A program made the translations under genes and the position numbers. Source: Glandiceps talaboti (taxonomy: Eukaryota; Hemichordata; Enteropneusta; Spengelidae). Taken from it: DNA of 64,000 nucleotides. Below the pieces are notes generated by a model. The model was given only the letters and a program-made list of their open reading frames with translations. It was not told the DNA's origin and ran no database searches. Shown here in pieces: positions 1-12,800 of this stretch (position 1 is its first letter; the number at the start of each line of letters is the position of its first letter). The stretch is taken from the NCBI RefSeq assembly GCF_964340395.1, contig NC_135560.1, positions 21,644,175 to 21,708,174 of the forward strand, written 5' to 3'.

Positions 1-52
<52 letters not shown>

Positions 53-100
53 GGCTGGCTGCTTGTCTGTCTGTCTCTCACTCTCTCTCACTCACTCTCT

Positions 101-192
<92 letters not shown>
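1..192. repeat. (GTCT)n and (CT)n microsatellites
   Basis: A pure GTCT tetranucleotide array fills 1-52 and a TC dinucleotide array fills about 104-192. They lie just 3' of the tetraspanin stop codon (read on the minus strand), so could be in its 3' untranslated or downstream region. Confidence 0.95.
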
Positions 193-195
<3 letters not shown>

Positions 196-277
196 CCCGT
201 CATTATTACAAAAGGTATGGAATTGTAAATGTTGTTTGGTATAGATTATCTAGTAAGTTTTCGACCTGCGGAAAAAT

Positions 278-2538
278 TCACTGCATTTCCATTTCAACAA
301 TTATTCTTTGTGGTTGTCGGTGAATGTAATGGAATTTGTCTGGACACAACCACATCATCCAACAAAATATTTGTCCTAAAGTTTCTAGAATACATAAAGA
401 AATCCATATTATCAGGTGGATAGTGATGAAGACGACAGCAGCGTCAACTATATTGTCAGTGCAGGTTGGACAATGAGGGCAGTGGAGCGATATCGTTGGA
501 GTAAAGTTCGTAGATGCAATGATGATTGGTGGCGCTGTTGGTGTGCCACTGCAGCACGGTAGATCGTAGCACTGTGGGCCTTCCTCGGTGTCTGAAATCA
601 TGAACAATAACATATTAGTTCTTGTTGTGATTTTCTTTTAATAAATGCATGACAATTTCAGAAATTATAAAAAAAAGCTTAATATTGCACTTCATAGCCT
701 GAAATTTTGAACTCGTCACAAGTTTTGATATAGTCCTTTTGCCGGTTCTGAGATGAATCGTACGCCTCCTGCATTAAATAAATATAGAGCTGTAAGACAC
801 ATCATGTACTTCCGCCCTCATCGGCCTTATTACTTATTATGGATAATAGGACGTCACAACGTATCTTTAATACAGCCTACATACAGCGCATATATTTTTT
901 GTACGCACTGAGGGCGGAGGGGGGGGGGGCGAGCTTCTGTACAAGTCGTACTCTGGGGATGAGGCCTATTAGCCTATTGGGTATATGTATATGTGCCGCC
1001 CTTTGGTCTAAAATGGGTTCCGTATTTTTAGATGTAAGGAGTCTGAAATGGTCCTTTTTACACAATTTTCGATTTTGTTTGGTCTAAAATGGGGTCCTGG
1101 AAAGAACGACATGATAAATTCTCAGAATTCCTGGGAAGTTCCCTCGGAATTTGGGGCACTGAAGACAAAAGCTAATCGTGATTTTTAGCTGCTAATTCAC
1201 TGGTTGACATTTTCATATCGGTGGTTATTTTGGTCTAAAATGGGGTCTTCTTAAAACTTGGACTAGGACAGTTGACTATATATCAAAATAGTATCAAGTG
1301 AGATGATTAGAAAATGGTCTTTTATTGTTTGGAGGCAACCAGTAACAAATATAGTTTAATTAATTTGTGAGTAAAAACGTCCCAGAATCATACCTTGTTT
1401 CAAGACTCGTAGGCACTTCTATCATTTACAGGACAATTTGGCCACTAAGCCAGTGAACATCTTATTCAGTCAATGATGTTATGCATCTAAATGACACTCA
1501 ATAGTCGATTTTCCGGTTCCAAGATGCATTGCGCGAGAGGACTGCTTTATGTTGTTGCAGTCGGTCTTGTTTTGTCTTTATTACCTTTGAAATAACATTT
1601 TTATCAGGAAATGATGGAAAGACATGTTCACCTGTGATTTTATATGACAAAGACTAAACGCCATCAGTGATAGAGAGAGATTTTACTGGTGAACCCAGAG
1701 TATGGTCAGTTGACAACCATCCCCCTGATGAGTAGCGTGTGCAAAGCCCTCAGCGCGTACACAATACATGGCATTGTATCATTTCGACGCACAATGCATC
1801 TTGCAACAGGTCTATATGACGCGTTGGAAGTCAAACAGCTAAATATCAGTTTTTGTCTTCAGTGCCCCAAAATTAGGTTTTAGAACTTATGTAAGGGAAT
1901 ACCGAGGACAGGTAATTGATAATTACTGAAGGCACCAAGAACTTGAATTTACAATGTAACTTAAAGGTGGACTCACCTTTACTTGAGCTATCAAAACCAC
2001 AACAATCCAGTATACTTTGTATATCATTCTTCTCTGTGTATGTCAAGTACTGCCACCATTGAGACGCTTTATATTCCAAACCCGTTCTGTTTCTCATGAT
2101 ATCCGCGTACATTTTGATAATGACAAGATGAAATACTATCAGAGCCGAGTAAAAGAAATTCAAAGCGAGACAATTTGCTGGCGGATTCTGCAACGCCCCC
2201 ATGAGTCCAGTAACGGAGAGGATCAGCATGAAAACACCAAGTAAAACATCTGCAGAGGACAAACCCAAAGTTTCCCGAAAGTCACCATTCACAAAGCTGA
2301 TTATACCCCATATTATCATTGAAATAGCAGCTGATATATAAAGTAAATTCAAAACTATAAAACACTTAGCAAGAAGAGTGAGAGGTTTCTTTCTGTTTCT
2401 TCGCTGTTGTCGTCGGAGTGATCGAAATGTTGGATCCGTCAACGAAGGCGCATGTTGAAATTCTCGACGAGTTTCATTCATCATGTCAGTGACAGACCGC
2501 TGTTCCCTTGGCGACTGCGATGTTCCAGGACTTGACAT
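278..2538 (-). CDS. Tetraspanin-like four-helix membrane protein, two coding exons
   Basis: Exons are 2538..1977 and 591..278. The first ends in a consensus donor (AAAG|GTGAGT, phase 1) and the second starts after TTTCAG, giving 291 residues in one frame. Seen: a basic cytoplasmic N-tail of about 52 residues, TM1 near 56-82, a short first loop, TM2 near 96-116, TM3 near 122-146, a large extracellular loop from about 147 to 236, TM4 near 237-268, and a short tail. The large loop has an NRT sequon, the CCG motif typical of tetraspanins (DCCGF, about 178-182) and further cysteines including CYDLPCC and CPHCPTC. Known of the family: tetraspanins organise membrane microdomains and partner proteins. 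The long N-tail and the extra loop cysteines are unusual, and I cannot assign a subfamily. The start ATG at 2538 has a purine at -3. Confidence 0.82.
1001..1245. repeat. Dispersed TTTGGTCTAAAATGGGGTC motif, three copies
   Basis: Near-identical copies of about 19 bases lie near 1002 (GGGTTC variant), 1079 and 1229, in the same orientation but unequally spaced. They are within the tetraspanin intron, and the last lies inside the putative transposon left arm. They look like pieces of a decayed repeat; no coding sense is visible. Confidence 0.4.
1148..1874. mobile_element. Putative non-autonomous DNA transposon in the tetraspanin intron
   Basis: The left end reads GGGGCACTGAAGACAAAA from 1153. 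The right end (about 1840-1872) carries the same sequence inverted, and similarity continues with gaps for about 45 bases (TTTAGCTG is shared). The interior, about 640 bases, has no transposase-like reading frame. I did not find a clear target-site duplication, so the superfamily is open. Confidence 0.45.
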
Positions 2539-2907
2539 TTTCTAACATCACAAATAAAATGTAATTCTAAATTGAAATAAACTTGATAACATTGGTTTGT
2601 TCCACATTTCAAGAGCAATAAGTCGCCTACTAGATCTAGAGCGCAATGTGTTAATATCCTGAGTTTCAGGTGATCGGTTGATCCGATAACAGAAATGAAC
2701 GCTAGCGATACGCCCTCTTTCAAAAGAAACGGGGTGATGTGTTAGAAATAACTTTAATACGTAGGTGAAAGGGAAATATTGTGTTTAAGAGAATATATTG
2801 GAACGTCTATAAGTCGTTGTAAAATATCATATTCCTTAACAGTCATTACTGCAACAGCTTCTTTCATTACGTTACATTCATGTGAATGAGAATTCCGATA
2901 ACTTGTT

Positions 2908-3047
<140 letters not shown>

Positions 3048-4244
3048 ACTACACCCTTGTTGACCATGACACATTAACGAGTTATATATTACTACCGTGT
3101 TTTGAAAGTTAGCTGACCAGTGTGGTCAACGTCGTACTACAGAAATGTAGCTTTTACCGGTAGTGGTCTATTGCATAATCGAATACTTGCGGAGTTTGCT
3201 GTATTATCGAGTCGTCTGCTGCGGTCCCTATATCGGTCAAAGATAACCCAATTTATAACGAAGGTACAGAATAGTATATGAATGATCTACAGTTGTTTAG
3301 TTATTAAGACAGATAGAGAACCACAACAATACAGAGATTTAATACCGTCTATCCATACGTTAACAATATGACACAAACATTGTTGGCCAAGACTTCATAT
3401 TTAAGCTTGTCCTAGTATTATTGTACTAGTGATGACGTCATATGGTGAATATGTCGTAACGAGTCTACTAGATATGATTGGCAGTTCCGTAAATTCTGAT
3501 ACGTCTGATACTTTTAAATATCGACCCACCATCACCACATTACTGTAGGCATTATACTTACAAAGGTGTGACAACATTGATCGGACACATTAACAAGATC
3601 TTACCAAATGGTGGTGATGGACAACTATATTAAGAACGCAATGTGAATTTGATAATCGAATATTAACTGCGACATCACTCGACGAAATCTACACCACCAC
3701 CGGTTCACTAGTACTGTAGTCTATAAAAAAACCTTTGAATTTGAATATACAGAAAGAGTTGTGTAACGTATCATTTACCTTAGCTATGGTAGCAAAGCCG
3801 GTGATAAATCCCACGGTCTCAATATCAAATGTATATGATTGCGACGACCAAGTTATTTTGCGATGAAGATGTAACTAATAGTGTATATCAAACGCTTTTA
3901 GCTAGTTGGTCATTCTGGTAAACATTGACATTTGACCATCTATTTGGTGTATAACTAACTGTACTTTGACCGGGCAATTAATTGATATCTAGGTTGTCAA
4001 ACTAATGCCAGTCTGAAGGAAACTAAGTCTAATATCGTATATTATACCATGCACGAGCCAAGTTGCAAAAAAAATACGGAATTATATACTCTGGTTGTTC
4101 TACGTCACGACAACGCGCGTCTATGTCATGACAACGAGTTTCTACGTCACTGGTTTTGCTGTGTTCAAAATATAAGTCAAAACGTTCAAAATTACCATTA
4201 CTTTCCCCGAATTTTCTTTGATATTACTGGCGCTGGTATAATTA

Positions 4245-4392
4245 TATTATTCTCCAATATATTCTTCATTCAGCCGGAAAGTACTTGTGACCTAAGGGTT
4301 GTCACTTCTCGTCTAGCGACTCGTAATGACAAAGGCCCCTTAGGTCACTAGTGCTTTCCTTGGCTGAACGAAGAAAAATATTGGAGAACAAC
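4245..4392. mobile_element. Short foldback (MITE-like) element
   Basis: The left arm from about 4245 (TTCTCCAATAT, then TTCATTCAGCCGGAAAGTAC, then TGTGACCTAAG) is repeated inverted at about 4339-4392 (CTTAGGTCACTAGTGC, TTCCTTGGCTGAACGAAG, ATATTGGAGAA), with a few mismatches. Arms are about 50 bases and the loop about 40. It has no coding capacity. Confidence 0.6.
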
Positions 4393-5655
4393 ATCTAATT
4401 TTTGAACTTTAGACTAGTTGTGTAAATGTCCTTTCCTGGGCATTGATGGACTGTTGAAATAGCCGATAATTATCTGATAAATAACAGATAATTCGCATAA
4501 CATCGTATAATATCGAATGTCGAACTTTCAAGTTAGCCAGTGATTGGTACCCTTACCTGGCGTTATGCCATCTGGTGGATTGGTATCTGTGACTCGCGCT
4601 ATGTTGACTATGCACACTTCGTGGATTCGAACTCACAATCTTCTGATCCATATCTTACACATTTAACTTGTACGTAACAGATTTGCTAATTACTTCAAAT
4701 ATATAAATATTTTTTTTTTATATTTTCAAGGTGTTAAAAATAACACCCCCGTAAAATACATATGATTCGTTTTGTGCAATGAGCAGACACTACCTACACT
4801 CTCGAGGTTGTACACCTAATTACTTGCGGCATCGGTACAGTGTAGTATAGTGATGACAACTTTCTATTCAGCTGTTTCGTCAGCGTCGGTATGTCGTATA
4901 AGAATAAACAAATAGTGCAAATACACAAGACTTTGCCACGCTCTTTTCTCATAATGAAAGAAAAAACAACTCCACACAATAATCATGAATGAATCCTAAC
5001 CTTGGTCCAACTTCACAACTTGTGATGTCGCATGCAGCTGTGAGGCTACTGTCAAAACCTTTGTTATCAATAACTTGGATAGTTATTTGCTAACCATACC
5101 AATGATAGTTATTTGCTAACCATAACAATGATGATTTTTTTATCGGGAATGAAATATACACCGAACTTGAGTCAAATTTAGGATCCTGACTGCAATCTTC
5201 ATAACAATCAAGTTATGTCAAATTAGTTAATCTCAAGTTCAAACAATCTCTACTAACAAATCCTATATCTTCTTAGTTGATCAATCATATGAGGGTCAAT
5301 ACCAAAGTCGCGCCAATATGTATGGAATGTAGGAAAACCTATATAAACCTTTACTGTATGATCTGTAGGAGTTTTGTTTCGATGTCAATAAAGTGCGAGT
5401 AGCTGTACATATAATACTGGGTTGTGTGTGGACATCATTTCTTTCCAGAACCTGTTCCTAAACAATCTACTTATTCCAAAGAATATACAAAACACAAAAT
5501 ACGACAAATATAAAGAAAATGCCCATTTGAATTTTGTTTTGTTCTGATCACCCAGTTTTCACTGCGTGCATTTTATCAAGTACATTTCCACATTATCCTA
5601 TGAGATATGTGTACCTATCAAACGTTGTGCAGTTGCTATGAGTATGAGTTTGGTC

Positions 5656-5756
<101 letters not shown>

Positions 5757-5993
5757 TTTCAGATATAGTATGAAAATGACGTCATTGTGTTTTTCATTTT
5801 TTATACACCCCAAAATATGCCATTTTGGCGTACCCCGTAAACCGAAAAAAAATTACACTCTCGGCTACCAAGCCTCTCTGTAAATACTCCACTGTACCTG
5901 TATGATGGTGTTTCAACTACCTCTATGATGGTGTGTCGATCATGATATGCTCTTGTGTGTGTGGTATTAGTGTATTATGAACATTTCTGCCTT

Positions 5994-6131
5994 GCCTTGG
6001 TACATACTATGCCACTATAACACCCATACAATCATGGCATAAGTCGAAAATTCTGCCTTGGTACATACTCTGCCACTATAACACCCATACAATCATGGCA
6101 TAAGTCGAAAATTCTGCCTTGGTACATACAT
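5994..6131. repeat. 61-bp tandem repeat, about 2.2 copies
   Basis: The phrase CCTTGGTACATAC recurs with a 61-base period (TACAT at 6001, 6062 and 6123), and the units between are almost identical. This is a recent local duplication. Confidence 0.85.
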
Positions 6132-6675
6132 AATCACTGGTATTTATATATATCACATTTATTATTTATTCATTTTCAGTCATCTATTTTGTTTTTGTAT
6201 CGTAAATCGGACTAGCTTGACAAATCCATGCGTTCCTTCCGCTTATATGATGTTGGGAAGTGAGTGATTACATTAAGTGGACTAACGACTGGATCTTTCA
6301 GACTAAAAACGGACATATTTTGATTTATACAGTAAGTAAGGACCACGTACTGCTATTTTCCTGTAACTTGTATTTTCTCCAAATGTCACATCACTAAGGC
6401 TTTCTCGTGCACCTATAAATTGAATTATTTTACTTTTTATTTAACATTGTTAAAATCAAGTTATCAGACTTATTAGAGTACTAATGGTGAAAAGTACTGA
6501 GATCGTTGAATACATTGGAAGAGCTCTGTTGGACGCGTATTTGTCATAGTTTCTGAGCATAGAAAGTTACAATGGATCACTACGTTCTCGTTACTTGATG
6601 TATGGTGTATTGATGACCCTACGTCACATATCTAGAGTCACCGGCGAAGATTATGTCATTCCACGAGTCACATTG

Positions 6676-6945
6676 CTATTGAAGAGTGAGTTCTGTGGTA
6701 CCAGGTTTACCTGGTTTTGAAACAGACTCGTTTCCTCTACACCAGTTTATGTACCATATTGTCTCGACGATGCCAAATATGACGGTTGCTATGGACAACA
6801 GAACTGGGAAGATCTTGAATGCCACGTAGCAGTCATGTGGACAAGCCAAGAACACAATACATGCTACCAAGTTCAATAACGCCACAAATGAAAAGAATAC
6901 TGTGGTCGTTGTACAACGCAGAAAGGGAGGACAACAGTTACACAT
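6676..6945 (-). CDS. Small two-helix membrane protein, unknown function
   Basis: An uninterrupted 89-residue frame from an ATG with a purine at -3. The N-terminus is cysteine-rich (MCNCCPPFLRC), a likely palmitoylation site. Two hydrophobic helices follow at about 14-35 and 42-66, with a short CPHDC stretch between them. The tail is polar (about 68-89, rich in Lys, Pro and Thr). Hydrophobic periodicity, clustered cysteines and an intact frame suggest a real gene, either one exon or the last exon of a larger one. I recognise no family; resemblance to small TMEM-type or partial tetraspan proteins is only general. Confidence 0.5.
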   Translation of the reverse strand: MCNCCPPFLRCTTTTVFFSFVALLNLVACIVFLACPHDCYVAFKIFPVLLSIATVIFGIVETIWYINWCRGNESVSKPGKPGTTELTLQ

Positions 6946-9866
6946 CTTGACCGTTCAGTGCCGGATACTAGTACTTGGCTGTGGTTGACTTGAATGTATG
7001 ATGGGATCCTATTCTTAAATTGCACAATCCGTCTTCGTTATCTCTCTCACTTCTTTTTTCAATCGTTGAAAAATCTATGATAGTGTATAAAAATGATACA
7101 AGAGAAGTGTATACATGTAATCGACAAAAGGGTATTATTTCTCTAAACACATAAAAATACTAAAAAATACTCTAGGCAAAACGCTTGTCGACTGTACTAA
7201 GTTTTAAAAAATGTTTTTTTTTCTTCTTCTTCAAAAAAGGCTTATGTGTAGGAAACAACAGTGCGGTGCCAACAGTGGAGGTGCTATCTCTAGTTGTGAC
7301 ATATTAACTGTATTGCAATGTGGCAGATAGTGGCAAGGTAGATACCCGCGGGGGTTGATAACCCCCGGTATCGGTAGTTTTGCGCTAGGGTCAAATAAAC
7401 AATACGACTTTTAAGCTTATCTTTATTCATTCTCTCTAGTCAGTCACCAGTAAAACTGAATTATCACTCAGTTGAGATTAGAACCAACTCGCTAAAATAA
7501 AATTCATTTTGCTGAACCCAAACATTCACAACCAATCCATATACCGGCATATCATGGTACTCTAGGCATAGACATACAATTACTGTCGACTTTCAAGTCC
7601 ATAGTATAAACTGTCGATCGCACATACTTCAACTACAATGGTGTATATGTACCGAGTATCTGTAAAATTGCCCCAGCTGATCACAGTTTATTAGAACTAA
7701 AACCCGTCTTTCTCATGTGAAATTCCAATGCAGTATTCTGTGGAATTTTCTCTAATATCAATTGTATGCATTGTCCAAGAACTTGGTAACACTATATCAT
7801 AATAGACTTGACTAACCTTCTCCTATCAAACACCAACACCGAGGGTTTTGTGACACATCATCAGTTGATTCGACGACCTCTCGACAGAGCGTTAACACCT
7901 GTTGACTTCGATGTAGAGTCCAAAGGTTGGTTTAATAGTAAATTTTGCGCAGGAAGTTCATCGCCTGAGAATTATGGGTTTGTAATATTAAAACTACAAC
8001 GTAACAAATCACAGCTGATTACTGTACGAACTAAAGAGCGCCGTCAACGACCACATTTAGGGACAACACCTTCTTGAGTTTGTACAAACCACAACAAAAT
8101 AATACTCAAAAAAATTTTCTCCAGTAATTTCTTGACCGGACTTAATAGTGCAAAATTACCAAGCATAGATTTGTTTATCACTACGCCACAAAATGATATA
8201 TTACTTCAATAATGTTTACATTACAGGTCGTAAGTCCGAGACATGGGCATATCACATGTGATGCAATACGGCGATGTGATCAAATGAGGCGGTGGAATCG
8301 GGCGATAACTAAATTATTTAGGATACAACTGTCACAGTTGTATTTGGTGTTGCTGTGTCTGTCTCATTTATAGTGTGTCGATGTCTCTTTTGTATTTCGT
8401 TTTTTTGTGATTTACCGTAACCTCAGACCAGTAGTCTGAGCCGTAACGTGTTCCTTTGTTGTTATGCCATAAATATTCATTTATATTTCTAATCACCTGG
8501 CTCCATCTGTTAACATCTCCTCGCCCAATCACTTCCTTCTTTTTTATCACATGACTTTTCCATAAAAGTAAGCGAGGCAGGTTAGTACAACAGAAGTGCA
8601 GACGTGGCCAGTACGGCTACACTAGTGTATCTTTCTGTGTATGCTTTCAGACATGCTTGGAGAACAAAGATACGTTTGTGCCATATTACGAGTTCAGAGA
8701 GCAATTATTGGTAAACAACCGTGACACAACATTTTGCAAGGAACAATGGTCCACCTTTTCACAAAAACATCCTTAAATATGGCTGCGGCAATTATGCAGA
8801 CTCATCAAGTTTACTGTGGGCAGTAGGGTACGATTTCACACCTTACATTTCAATCATGTATTTCAAAGGACCCACCTGGAATTGCATTGACAACAATTAT
8901 ACAGTGTGTCGATGTGTTCTTGGTCTATTGAAAGGTTTACAATTTTCACATTTCTTTACCAAGGGTGATTTCCTAAGCAGCTGTATGTTTTGTTATTGTT
9001 TTAAAACCATGATTAGACTAGACAAAACGATATTTTATAGGAATGTGTACAAAACGGTGAGATATAGCACCAAAACTGCATTCTCGTAAGCCAGAGCACA
9101 TTGGATGGTACCGCTGTGGTTTACGACGATGCAAAATTGGCGATACAAACCTTGGACTGTGATTCCTGGCCTTGTCAACTTCTATGCCATTATTTAAGAA
9201 AAGAGTAAACGACACAATTGACTCTTATAGAAGTCTCTCTAGGTTTATTTAACGCTGAACCTATATGGCACATCTTTGCACAGATATCACATTTTGTATT
9301 TCTTTACTTGAATATTGCACTTCATTATAGCTACTGATAACACTCTTGAAGGAACTATGTTCCAAATATAAAAGGCACATGGTTTGATATATTCTCAACA
9401 TCGAAGTATTCTGAGAGCGTTGAGAACGCTAGCATAAAATATATGATATGTATATATATCTCAAGAAGTCATGATTGTCAAATGTCCGTCGATGTCATCA
9501 TTTACGTCATCACTGCGTCATCCATTGTTTTATTCTTCGAATACAAGGTAAGGACACATACAAATACGTATGTGTATATTGTTGATAAAAAACTGGAAAT
9601 ATGATCCGAGTCTTAAGCTTAAAAAGATACATTTTATCTTAATGTAAACACAAATCAACGAAACTGTCGGACAAACATTGTTCTACATGACTCGAAATCC
9701 CGAACGCTTCTTTTCGACATAAAATTACACCAGGTTCAACTTGAGTAGCACACATATTTTGGGTTAAAAAATTGATACTGCTCGTAAAAAAACGGCGGGA
9801 AAAATAGTTTCACATATGAGGACGATTGATTTGATTAAAAGTGGAAGAAAATAGCTTGTGTATGCT
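6946..9866. other. Intergenic stretch without recognisable gene
   Basis: Open frames at 7808-8077 and 8721-9089 have no splice support, repeats or familiar motifs and look like chance. The stretch separates the small membrane protein from the 3' end of the sialyltransferase. Confidence 0.5.
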
Positions 9867-12800
9867 TCATATATGAAGTTTGATGACACCAAGGTCATGC
9901 AGACGACGCCAAAGATTATTTTCTGCGTCGTAGTCGTGATTTGAATAACTGACATGGCGAATTGAGTCATAGTAATGATCTGTGTACTTAATGTAGCTGC
10001 CTGCAAGACCATATGCATTGATCTGAAAAAAAACACACGGATACCAAACATGAATAACATGCATTATGGAGATCTAAAAATAATGTTAGAAGTAATAATC
10101 TGGAAGTATATCGTAATTGTGTAAACTAAAAGACACACATGATTCTTGTTTATTTCCTATTCCTATAGAAACGCCTACGAGTATATACCGCCTGAATAGG
10201 TCTCTTTTTCACGAAAAAAACCCCTAAACATGGGATCGATAAATGTGTGTACCTGTTCCATGCAGAAACATTTTGTCAAATTCCAGTGTCGTCTAGTATG
10301 TATTCGCAATACCCTGTGTCTATTGTACATACGATACTATTATGATTATGAGTGATCTTGGGGTCATGAGCCATGTAGCGCCCCCGACGGCCGAAATATC
10401 ATTATTTCGCAGGGAATAAACTTCCGTAGAAATAGGTCGATATTTAGAACCTAGGCGGCACGCGCACACTCCTGTCTAAGATTTATCCGAGTAGCCCCAC
10501 CCCTGGTATTTCCAGGCGTGTGAGGAGCCCACCAAATCCGTAATTTTGCTCCCTAAACGTAGTTTTATACTTGATGGAGTAAGCTGTGTGAGAAAGTGAG
10601 ATATTATATAATGTATGGCATATTAATACAGATATTATTAAATCTTACCTCGTCACATGTATGTAAAGCTAAAAAGGTCATAAAAGCACCGGTTTGTAAA
10701 CGATAGACATTCTGATGTTGTCGTGGAGATTTTACCCAACTGTTGGATAAATAAGGAATAAACACATGTTAGATTCCAGTTGGGAAAACACATCGTGATG
10801 ACGTAAAATTCTAGTTACTACTGGGTTTTGTTACCATAGAAACTATATCTTCAAAAGGAAACATTGTCATGAAAAATGCAACGTTGAAATGCATTGTTGT
10901 TGTTTTCCAATCGTTTCTGTTCTTATTTTCGATATGTGTGTAAGTTGTTTGTAAGTTGTACTTTGAAATATGTAGGTCATCAAAAGCTATTAGCATCCCA
11001 CTGGTGACAAGTTCAAAATCTGTAAACAGACGATTGAACATTAACAACACACTGTTGCTGTTACACCACAGTGCAATTATGTACTAACTTTGGGAATAAA
11101 AATAAATATCAAATTGAAGCCAATCCCCACAGAGGTACAATGATGGATGAGGCCTGCAAAGTGGCGTTTTAAGGGGCGAGATCAATAGTTCAATGTAGGA
11201 CAAAAAAACTAAATACTTTTAGTTAGGCCTTAGACTCTATCCCCCTTCTAAGTTAATTGGCCAAACCTGAAAATTATTTCAGTCAGCACAATCAATTTCA
11301 AATCAGTATGTATTAGTATGTAGTGCTATCAGGGAGGTAGGTGGAGCACATAACTCTTTTATTGACACTTTATTGTATATTAGTGACAGGCATTTACTGT
11401 GGCGAAAATTATGCCATTTCTCAGTTTAACATTTTTAGATATTTGGAGTACAAAACACATTCCATGAAAGTAATATCGTTTTTATAGGATGAGAACTAAA
11501 GTGGTTGAAAGCCCGCACTCCCACCCCCAGATGAAACGAATTTCGTTTTTTATTGAGCTATTGAGCTCGTCCTTAACCGTCAAATTGACTGTGTCAGACA
11601 CTTTATTGTACGACTAGCTCTGATGATGTTAGTCAAAATCGTGATACATTTTGATCTATCTGCAAGCTTACCTCCATGTTAAATACCTGGCAAAATCAGG
11701 ATGTAATACTTTCACGTTATCAGCCTTAAGGTCGATTGGAAATTTTGGTGGCTCACTGCAAGAAATTGATATTTTTGAAGCAGGGAAAAATTAAAAGAAG
11801 TTGGACATTTTCTTTTATAAATTAGTAATTAATAACATTGTAAACATTTGAAGAATATGAGACAAAAAAGGAGTAAAATACAGATATTAAATACTAGCGA
11901 TAAACACTATAGCCAGGGTACACACACAACTGCCGTTGACTGAAAATACATGTACTAGTCCCAATGATCTGTAACATTGGATGATATAGCTACTAGGAGA
12001 GTCAGCCATCTACTCCAAAGATATAATCATTCTGTTATATTATTTACATTTACAGCTACACAAAGACATGTTCAAACGCAAATATATAAATGCATGTATC
12101 TATTAAAATAAAAACCTTGGCAAGGAAAAGCAGAAAACTCATATTTATTCATTACTGTGTAAAGATGTTCCCACTTAGCTTATCTCCACGGAGATAGATC
12201 ATTAAAAAATCATCCAGTTCATGTATACTTCATCAAGTGAAGTAAACCTTGATACACAGTTGGAAACCAATACTAAAAGTAAATCTATCAACATATGAAT
12301 AACAATATCCGTTCTTTCTATTCTTAAATACCATTGTAAGGTACTTGTAAGATACACAGTAAAGATATCTTACCGATGATACCCATCCTCACTATACGGC
12401 AGTGGTTTTCCCGATAACGCTGCTCCCATATATTGATAGCTCCATAATTCACAGGGTGCTAATATATAACGTATATCCTGCAAAAGTTGGAGAGAATAGC
12501 AAGTGAGATGACTAGCTTAAGTGGGATAGAAACATTGATGTAATTCCTTTGCAAACAGCAGCAAAAGTGAGACTGATGTTATCTTAGCTACATTAATCTT
12601 TAGGTGTATATTAGGCAACCAAGTAAAGACATTTGTATCAATCCTATAACGTGCGACACCTCTCAAATAGAGTTTAAAATATTGATACATCTGACTGGGG
12701 CAAGGTCAATTAGGAGTTTCACACCCTCAGTCTAATAATTTAAGTTTTGGCAATTGTTCAAGAGGTGTTTAATTTGCTTATTTCCCATAAAATCCCACCT

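Noticed and set aside
4600-4690. GGATTCGAACTCACAATC resembling a tRNA B-box (possible tRNA or SINE)
   Set aside because: No cloverleaf, A-box or tail could be fitted around it.
7808-8077. 89-residue plus-strand frame
   Set aside because: No domain, no splice signals, no repeat family; length is compatible with chance.
8721-9089. 122-residue plus-strand frame
   Set aside because: Longest chance-like frame in the interval; no recognisable motif and no supporting exon structure.
9764-10060. 98-residue hydrophobic frame overlapping the last sialyltransferase exon
   Set aside because: It is the neighbouring frame of the exon. The frame carrying the DHYYD and LWRRLHDLG motifs is the coding one.
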